This document shows, in pieces, positions 56,868 through 64,000 of a stretch of 64,000 nt of DNA. Location: positions 33,587 to 97,586 of the forward strand of contig QANZ01037616.1 in NCBI GenBank assembly GCA_003254925.1, given 5' to 3'. Position numbers and translations under genes: made by a program. This stretch comes from Chamaecrista fasciculata (taxonomy: Eukaryota; Streptophyta; Magnoliopsida; Fabales; Fabaceae). The first letter of the stretch is position 1; the number at the start of each line of letters is the position of its first letter. Under the pieces are notes generated by a model. That model was not told the DNA's origin, made no database searches, and saw nothing but the letters and a program-made list of their open reading frames with translations.

Positions 56868-59093
56868 TTACAGCAAAAAGAAAGAAGGAAAAAGAAACAA
56901 AAATAGAGGATGCATGGCGGGGTGTTTAATTTGTTGAGAGTTGATCAACATTCCCTTCATTAACTTCCCTGCCTTCGAATCGAATATTTGCATCTCCCAC
57001 TTCCCATCTTCGCTTTCCACCCTCTTCACCTCCATCTTTTTTCTTCTACGCACACATAACAGCAACACAATCATCAAAGTTGCCAAAACAAACGCCGATA
57101 ACCCCACCAAAATAGACCACCCAATTAAATTCTTCTCCTCACTTTTTTCGCACCGGCGCAACCCTCTTGACCTGTCTCCGGTCCGGTCACATAGGTCATT
57201 GCCGGTGACGGCGCTTGCATTTATGGCAACGAAGGCTCCGGTGGCCGGTAATTGCCCATGCAAATGGTTGTGGGATATGTTCACCTCAACAAGAGACTCC
57301 ACTTTTCCTAGATTTTCTGGGATTTCACCGCTCAATTCGTTTTCTGACAAATCAAGAAGGCTCAGAACCGGCATATCACTCAAGCTCGTTGGAATCCGCC
57401 CACTAAGTTGATTGTGGCTAACATCTAAGGCCACTAGCTTCTTGCACATGCTGATTTCCTCCGGGATATCGCCGTATATCTCGTTATTGCTCAGCTTCAA
57501 TTGACTCAACTCTGATAAGCTTCCAAACTCACGTGGAATATATCCTGAGAATCGATTTCCGGACAAGTCCAATATCTCCAATTTTTCACTCCCAAAAGAA
57601 ACTGGTAACTCACCGGAGAAATTGTTGTCGCCCAAATTCAGCATTTCAAGCGCCGGCATGTCCCACTTGCGATCATTAATCCTCCCAGAGAGTTGATTAC
57701 CTGAGATGTCCAGAAAGTATATTTGCGAGAGTTGACAGAATTGGGGTGGTAATTCGCCAGAGAGCCTATTGTTGTGAAGACGAACACGACGTAAAGTGAT
57801 GCAAGAGGTTAAGCTATTGGGGATTTTTCCTTGCAGAGAATTAGAGAAGAGGATAAGCTTGTACAGAGTGCGTGAGTGGCATAACCCATCTGGGATTTCA
57901 CCAGAAAGTTTGTTGGTGGAAAGATCCAAAACAGTTAGGTTGTTACGGTTTCCGAGATCTTTGGGAATGCGACCCGTTAATCTGTTGGACCATAACTGAA
58001 GCACTTGGAGGCGAGGCAGAGAAGTTAAAGCATCGGGAATGTTTCCGGTTAAGTTGTTGGAGAAAAGGTGAAGAATCTCTAGTCTCTGAAGCTGAATCAC
58101 GAGCTCGGGAATGTGACCGTGTAGGAAGTTATCACTGAGATCAAGCGAGATAAGATTTTTGAGCTCGAAAATAGAAATCGGGATTGAGCCCGTAAGCTTG
58201 TTTTGGTAGAGAAAGAGATATTCAAGACGAGTGAGGTTGCCGAGAGAATGAGGAATTTGTCCTGTGAAGTTGTTGTAAACAAGATCGAGATGATTCAAAG
58301 AGGTTAATTCCCCGATTCCCTCTGGAATCTCACCGGAGAGATTGTTGTAGCCAAAGTAAATCCACTTCAACGTCTTCATCATCCCAATTCGTGGAGGGAT
58401 TTCACCAACTAGCTGATTGGAAGCAAGAGTGAAGTACTCTAAACATGTCAAATTGGTGATGGAATCTGGAATTCTCCCCACCAAAGCGTTCCCTCCGAGA
58501 TCGAGATATGTTAAGCTTGAAAGCAGTCCAATCTGGTATGGTATTTCGCCGGAGAAGATGTTGTTGGAGAGATCCAGAGTGCGGAGGAGGGAAAACGACG
58601 CCGAAAACAAACTCCGAGGCAACGAGCCCGTGAGATTGTTGTTGCTGAGATTGAGAAACACAAGTGATGATGAGGAGGATTCTTCGAGATTGACGGTTCC
58701 AGAGAGGAGATTGTTGGAGAGGTCGATGTGTTCAATGTGTGGAAGTTGGAAAATGGAGGATGAAATTGAAATATTATTGTTGTTATGATTGGAGATGTTT
58801 TTGCTAGAGAGATCAATGGCCTTCACGTGGGAGTAGTTATTATTGATGTTGTTGTGGCAGGTGATGCCGTACCAGTTGCAGATAGAAGTAGGAGAAGAGG
58901 AATTAACGACCCAGTTGGAGAGAAAGCCAAGTGGGTCTTTGATGGAAGCCTTGAAGGATAGCAAAAGCTTATAATCTTCTTCGCCATGGCATGTGTGAGA
59001 GTTTATCATCATAATCGTCAACATCAACAGGTATATTATAAGCCTCTTGAGTGACGACTCTGTCCAATTAGTTTCACCTCCTAATTTCGCCAT
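56868..59093 (-). CDS. Kinase-less LRR receptor-like protein, SKM1-type (741 aa, single exon)
   Basis: One uninterrupted frame. Hydrophobic leader (about 16-36, LIIYLLMLTIMM), LRR N-terminal cap with CNWYGITC (about 70-80), then about 22 leucine-rich repeats of the plant LxxLxLxxNxLxGxIP type (about 90-610), a DLC...C cap and a membrane span (about 650-678, SILVGLSAFVLATLMIVLLL). The order and wording (LKWIYFGYNNLSGEIPEGIG, LEILHLFSNNLTG, LQLWSNR) match the SKM1 (At2g25790) subfamily; SKM1 is a pollen-tube receptor for CLE45. After the conserved WEMQIFDSKAGK the frame leaves the family with 28 unrelated residues ending in a hydrophobic FLFLFPSFFLL and stops. The cytoplasmic kinase-like domain, about 270 residues in relatives, is absent. 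It may act as a receptor-like protein or decoy, or be a truncated pseudogene. Confidence 0.85.
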   Translation of the reverse strand: MAKLGGETNWTESSLKRLIIYLLMLTIMMINSHTCHGEEDYKLLLSFKASIKDPLGFLSNWVVNSSSPTSICNWYGITCHNNINNNYSHVKAIDLSSKNISNHNNNNISISSSIFQLPHIEHIDLSNNLLSGTVNLEESSSSSLVFLNLSNNNLTGSLPRSLFSASFSLLRTLDLSNNIFSGEIPYQIGLLSSLTYLDLGGNALVGRIPDSITNLTCLEYFTLASNQLVGEIPPRIGMMKTLKWIYFGYNNLSGEIPEGIGELTSLNHLDLVYNNFTGQIPHSLGNLTRLEYLFLYQNKLTGSIPISIFELKNLISLDLSDNFLHGHIPELVIQLQRLEILHLFSNNLTGNIPDALTSLPRLQVLQLWSNRLTGRIPKDLGNRNNLTVLDLSTNKLSGEIPDGLCHSRTLYKLILFSNSLQGKIPNSLTSCITLRRVRLHNNRLSGELPPQFCQLSQIYFLDISGNQLSGRINDRKWDMPALEMLNLGDNNFSGELPVSFGSEKLEILDLSGNRFSGYIPREFGSLSELSQLKLSNNEIYGDIPEEISMCKKLVALDVSHNQLSGRIPTSLSDMPVLSLLDLSENELSGEIPENLGKVESLVEVNISHNHLHGQLPATGAFVAINASAVTGNDLCDRTGDRSRGLRRCEKSEEKNLIGWSILVGLSAFVLATLMIVLLLCVRRRKKMEVKRVESEDGKWEMQIFDSKAGKLMKGMLINSQQIKHPAMHPLFLFLFPSFFLL

Positions 59094-61087
59094 ATATGAT
59101 ACTTTGGTAGGTATACCAAGCTGTAAACATAATTACATTAAAAAAAATGGCTTAAGATTATATGCAGTGTATTTGACTAATGAAGCATAATGCAAATCCA
59201 CGCAACTTTTGCAGGTACTTACCTATGTGTGAATCAATCAAAGAACATGCATGGCCGTCTGGCTTTACTATCACACTTAAAACTCAAAATTTGAGAATAG
59301 GTTGTTGAGTTTCATATGAATGAGAGTAGCTAGATTATATTGGGTATGGAAAACAAGGTTGAAAGTGGGAATATATATTTGATGGAAGAGGATATATGGG
59401 GTTAGGACGTGAGAGTGATGAACATGTGTGCTCAAATTTAAATAGATGAAACTTTGGAAGGGTGGGTGGGGAGGGTTGGAATTGGGGCATGGAGTTGGGA
59501 GATAATTACGAAAAGTGCACCTTGACTTGTATTTTAGATAGATATGGTTCAAGTTTGAAAGGGAAGCAGAAGCAGATAGGCAGGGACAGATGTTGGGAAA
59601 AAGGCTCTGCTTTTGCTAGATTGCTTACCAAAATGCTCTTTTTTGACTGACTCACTCATTCACTAACACCACTTGGGATAGTGACAACAATTAATCCTCT
59701 CTACTACAATACATATGATGATGTATATGCCTCCAAGGTTGTACTTATTTACAGGCAAGGCTGCATTCATAGTATGACATGATATGAGAGTTGAAGTGAA
59801 AACACAGAGAAATGGAGATTTTGCTTTTGGAAGATCCAGTTTAATTAATTATGAAGATTGCCACTATATGTACAGGATTATATTTGAATGCAAGCTGTTG
59901 GGTGATTAGGGAGGTCTGATCATTTGTGTTTGGAAAAGGCACAACCATGTACTCCTATGTATTATAGACTGTATCTCTGTTTGGCCGTTTTGACTTTGAA
60001 TAGTATTAAATTAACTCTCATTTTGCTCCGTGAATTTCTATTTGTGACTTACTGTGGGAATTGTTTTAATCATTGAAATCATCAAATCCTTGTGCTCATT
60101 GGTTGCTTCTTCATTCCTTGTCAGACCGATTAATGACAAATCATTGATTCCTTATCAAATTATTCTTTCAAACTCACTCCAAAGCTGATGGCGCATGCTA
60201 AAATAAACAATATGAACCAGGTTCAATGTAATTCCATCAATAACTCGAGGGCATATTTAGGTAGGTGAATCAGGATAAGCTTTCTCTCTCTCCCTTTGCA
60301 TGTTGAAAAGCAAAATTTTCGAACCCCTTTTGTTTGGACTCTATATTCCTGTCGCTGATTCTCATCCCTATCACAGTAGAGACTATTGAGACATAAACAC
60401 AAAAAGAATGGGAAAAAAAAGTATATATATGTATACACACACATACAACCTAAAATTATGTATATAGTAGTGAGGAGTGAGGAGCTAGGCAAATAGGAAT
60501 AAGCAGAGGAGTGGAAGCACGAAAGCTGCAAGAGAAATGAAAAAGAGAGAGGGCACAAAGTATAAGAATTCAAAGAAAAAAGTTAGGTGTCTTTACGTTA
60601 CACACAAATACACACACTAGTACTCGTGTGCACATTCACTTTTATTTAATTGGTTTCTTTTTTCTCTCTTCTTTCACCCTCCCTCTATCTATATATATTA
60701 TTGTGTGTGTTGAATTAAGTTTAAGGAGTGACGGACCCACTCTGTTTTTCTCGAAGGAATATACAGTGTGTGGTCCTTGTCACACCCAGCATGCTTTGCC
60801 CCATCCTCCATTTTCTAGGGTTTTACACTCCTAATCCAAAATCACTCATTATTCTTTCTATCTCTTCCTCCTTCCCACCCCATTTTCCTTTCCTTTTATT
60901 TGCTCCTTCTTTCCCACTTTCTTCGTTCAAAACTTTGGCTTTAACATATTTTATTATTTAGATAGAGAAACAGAAATACATACACATTTGGCATTTGGGT
61001 ATACATTGTCATGTATATCCCTCTTTTTTCTTTCAATCTTTGATCAGTATACAACATTTAATATCCCTCTACCTACACTCCAATATA
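59094..61087. other. Upstream region of the LRR gene
   Basis: About 2 kb with no gene. The frames at 59277-59552, 60223-60573 and 60628-60961 are short and biased (Phe/Ser/Leu-rich from pyrimidine tracts). The promoter of the LRR gene should lie in the right-hand side of the gene, from 59094 upward. Confidence 0.45.
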
Positions 61088-61267
61088 TCTTATATTATAT
61101 GGCTCCACCCCTTTCAGGTCGTCCATATTTAAAACTATAGTCTATGAAATTAAAAATAAGAGAAAATTTACTATTTGGTCTCTCTTTCTTTACTAAGTTA
61201 ACAATTTAGTCCCTTATTTATTCTACATACATATTTGCGTGCCCGTTAGGGCACACAAAGCCCCTAG
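61088..61267 (+). mobile_element. Mini-Helitron, copy 3 (180 bp, plus orientation)
   Basis: Starts TCTTATATTATATGGCTCC after an A and ends GCCCCTAG before a T. The 3' hairpin is GCGTGCCCGTTAGGGCACAC, with one mismatch to the perfect stem of copy 2. It has the same body as copies 1 and 2, including 'ggtcgtccatatttaaaac' and 'ggtctctctttctttac'. Confidence 0.87.
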
Positions 61268-62923
61268 TATATATATATATATGCTTTCCTACAAGTACTA
61301 CGACAAATTGGAAACTATCTTAATTAATTTATTAGGTTAATCATAAGGTTGTGCCATAAGCACCTTCCAAAGCTTCTAATTGTACCCACCACCTTAAAAT
61401 CTAATCTTGCATATGCAAATGTATGCTTGACATAGTGACACCCAATTATATTTTTTAAATTGATAAGTTCTGATTTCTTGTTGGGTAGCTTCATCAACAA
61501 ATGTATCTCTTGATTTGCTTACTGATCATTCAATTCGTCCACTTTATACATTCAAAAAGTGGACTTATGCCAATATGCTGTAAAGAGTACTAATAGCATT
61601 ATTCAATACTATAGGTTTAGTGCTAGCGTTTGTACTTATATGAGTTAATATGACACACTTTCCACTACCATATTTTATATATTTTTATGATCTTCACAAT
61701 AGAATTACGCACTCTTTTGAATTAAAAAATGATTATTAAGGGATTGTATGGATGTGTATATGGGATGACATGGAGCCGACCCATTCACCTTGAATGAGGG
61801 TCTGAATCTCTCTTTTTGAAATTTGTAGGGCTTCATGTTCTTATTTAGTGGTCCAGTTCAATCACTTAGGTGAAACTTTAATAATTATTTGATAGATCAA
61901 GCACTTTATTATGTAGAATTAATTAATCAAAGTTTTTTATGGTGTCTCAAAGAAAACAAAATGAAGTAAACCTTACAGAATGTATGTTTTATTAAAAAAG
62001 AGCACTACATTCTATAAATGTTAGGCTTAAGGGTCCACCCAAGATGGTGACTAACTCACCAAAGTGAATTAGTGGGCAAATATTATATATAAATGATCCA
62101 AATTGAGCACCACATGGAGTGAACTCGTGTGTAGTACTTTGGTCTCAAAACGACATATAATCCTGCAAAAGGGCAACGAATTGTGGGCTATTCCTTTTGT
62201 TAATAATGCACATGAAACGCATCTTTAGGACCCCCCCTTCTACACTGTACAATTTAAGCTGGCAAGGATCCAGTCAATATGAACAAACAAGCAGACATTA
62301 AGTAGAATCAAAATAAAGTTAAAGTTGATTTGTACTAAATAAAATGTTAAAGATGTTTTAAGATTGGTAATACAGAAAAAAGTTGTGCATTATTAGGATC
62401 AATAATTTTGTCTTAAAGGCTCCTTCCCTTTTCTTTGTTCTTTCTTTCTCTCTCTCACGAGCATGCACTCAGTTTTATGTCTATCAATTGTTGCTCAATG
62501 CATTAGTTTTGCTCTGTTTTGTGCCCAAATAATGTTCAAGACCTCTAAATATAATACTTCAAGTAACGTCTTCCTCTTATTAGATCCAATCTGAAATTAT
62601 CATTTATTTAATAAATATATAAATAAAAAAATCATATACGTTTTAGGCCATATGTTACTAAGCGCTGAAAATGATAACTAAGCTACACATTCTGATAATA
62701 AATGGGCCAGGGTTAGATGAGGTTCGTCTTTTTAAGGGGCAATGGATACTTTTATGGGCTTTGAGAAGACTGCTGATGGCGATAAGCCTAATAAGATAGG
62801 TTGGCCCAAAAGAAAATGCAAATCGGCAGTACTACTTTACTCTAATTTGCTAGCTTATTAGGCTGGACATGTACTCTTCTAATTTCATGAATACATTCAT
62901 GACTTCTGACAAAAAAAAAAGAA
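61268..62923. other. Gene-free AT-rich region
   Basis: No recognised gene or complete transposon. Confidence 0.5.
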
Positions 62924-63270
62924 GTAAATTACACTTTGGTATCCTGTAGTTTGACTCTATTTCACTTTGGTACCTTATGGTTTGAAACATGACACTTAGG
63001 TACCATGTGGTATTCTCCATTAACACTTTGTACCTTTTGGAGTTATTTTGTAATTTTAACCAAATTAAATTTTGCAAAAATTACATATTGACCCAAAACT
63101 TTTTTAAAATTTTAATTTTAGTCCCTAGATAATATGTATCGAGGGACCTATTTGTAATTTTTTGAAATTTTTTTGGGGTCATTATGTATTTTTTGCAAAA
63201 TTTGTTATGGTTAAAATTACAAAATAGCTCCAAAGGGTACCACAGTGTTAATGAAGAATACCACATACTA
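62924..63270. mobile_element. Foldback fragment with 'acactttggtacc' arms
   Basis: The left arm 'aagtaaattacactttggtatcctgtagtttgactc...aggtaccatgtggtattctccattaacac' and the partial right arm 'aaaattacaaaatagctccaaagggtaccacagtgttaatgaagaataccacat' are inverted. The right end breaks off near 63270. It resembles the Mutator-like foldback at 8053 in its 'ctttggtacc' words, but the arms differ elsewhere. Confidence 0.6.
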
Positions 63271-63284
63271 TGAAGAATGGACAC

Positions 63285-63670
63285 TTCATTTGGAGGACGT
63301 GTCACCGTGTCAGATATGTGTCCTTGTTTGACACTCGTACGACACCCATACGACACATATTCACAAGTTTCATAATATAAAATCAAATTTTCGTGACTTT
63401 AACATTACAAACAATAAAAAATAATGACATATATGACATATATTATGAATAAATATTACATTTTTAAACATTTTTATCAAAACTTATAGATTTTTAATTA
63501 TTTTTATATATAAATATATGTCGCTCGTGTCGTAAATTTTAAGAACTTNTAATTATTTATATATATAAATATATGTCGTATCGTGTCGTATAATTTTAAA
63601 AATCTAACGTGCCAGTGTGTCTGTGTCCGTGTCGTGTCCTGTGTCTGTGTCAGTGTCCATACTTTCTAGG
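63285..63670. repeat. GTGTC-rich dispersed repeat
   Basis: The left side has 'gtgtcaccgtgtcagatatgtgtcc...gacacccatacgacacat', the right side 'gtgccagtgtgtctgtgtccgtgtcgtgtcc...tgtcagtgtcc', with two copies of 'ttttaattatttttatatataaatatatgtcg' between them (about 63490 and 63550, with a single N at 63549). It is a plant dispersed repeat of undetermined class and appears to have been inserted beside the broken foldback. Confidence 0.5.
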
Positions 63671-64000
63671 GTAGCAGAAATATTTTGTTTGTGTATCTCA
63701 AATTTAAATCCAAGTTGTCTGTGTATATAAGACATATTTTGTTAGCAGAAACAGATTGAGGGTAAGTTCGTTTCCGTTTTTTTTAAAATTTGTTTTGATT
63801 ATAATCATAGTTTGATTATAATCAAAGTTGATTATTTTTGTAGTGGTGTTTGGATGATTGTTGATTATTTGGTGTGAAATTATTAAAATGGGTATGTAAT
63901 GATTGTGGTAGGTGAATAAAAAGTAAGGAAATTGATAAATTGTATAGGGGTATAAATGGAAGAAAAAGTTGGAAAAAGTAAGATGTGATTTGATTATAAT
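63671..64000. other. Window end; partial MITE-like sequence
   Basis: 'gattataatcatagtttgattataatcaaagttgattatttttgtagtggtgtttggatgattg' looks like the left arm of a MITE whose right arm lies outside the window. No gene. Confidence 0.4.

Noticed and set aside
56941..58788. Plus-strand frames opposite the LRR receptor
   Set aside because: Antisense shadows of the periodic LRR codons; the minus frame is continuous and has all domain motifs.

Overview
The window is nuclear DNA from a eudicot plant. It is AT-rich, its genes have GT-AG introns, and retrotransposons and miniature transposons of typical plant types fill the spaces between them. Six runs of N (17394, 20013-20028, 39914-40368, 44413, 51807-51879, 63549) mark it as a draft scaffold. 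The species cannot be fixed from the sequence alone.

Four protein-coding genes are well supported. (1) 19483-24062, minus: a G-type lectin S-domain receptor-like kinase. Eight exons join in phase to an intact 824-residue protein, and one intron carries a 475-bp Mutator-type element with a perfect 9-bp target duplication. (2) 31142-32456, minus: a class A GATA zinc-finger transcription factor of the GATA9/GATA12 type, two exons, 369 residues. (3) 43847-49730, plus: a class III HD-Zip transcription factor of the ATHB-15/CORONA clade. Eighteen exons give 840 residues, with the miR165/166 target site split across an intron and one GC-AG intron. (4) 56868-59093, minus: an LRR receptor resembling the SKM1 family, complete through its membrane span, whose reading frame ends where the kinase-like domain should begin. 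A possible orphan first exon lies at 18051-18151.

Region by region: 1-7670 is a decayed Ty1/Copia element. It keeps the end of its 5' LTR, a primer binding site, gag, protease, integrase, part of the reverse transcriptase, RNase H, a polypurine tract and a truncated 3' LTR. A solo LTR of the same family (2167-4337, TSD TATAG) is nested in its gag. From 7.7 to 18 kb there are no genes, only non-autonomous DNA transposons: a 1.34-kb Mutator-like foldback, a PIF/Harbinger-type element and a mini-Helitron. The S-domain kinase follows, with another solo LTR of the Copia family about 1.2 kb upstream of its start codon. At 27.7-28.8 kb a Pack-MULE-like element carries what looks like the 5' end of an HD-Zip II gene. 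The GATA gene has a long upstream region with five CACGTG G-boxes in 160 bp. A 2.4-kb Helitron, partly an assembly gap, lies at 38.6-41.0 kb. After the HD-Zip III gene come about 7 kb of mostly featureless AT-rich DNA, the LRR gene, another mini-Helitron and truncated repeats to the window end.

The genes do not form a pathway or cluster; they are separate plant loci. The points most worth a second look are the kinase-less SKM1-like receptor, the HD-Zip II fragment inside a transposon, the mini-Helitron family, the G-box cluster, and the transposon-bearing intron in the S-domain of the receptor kinase.
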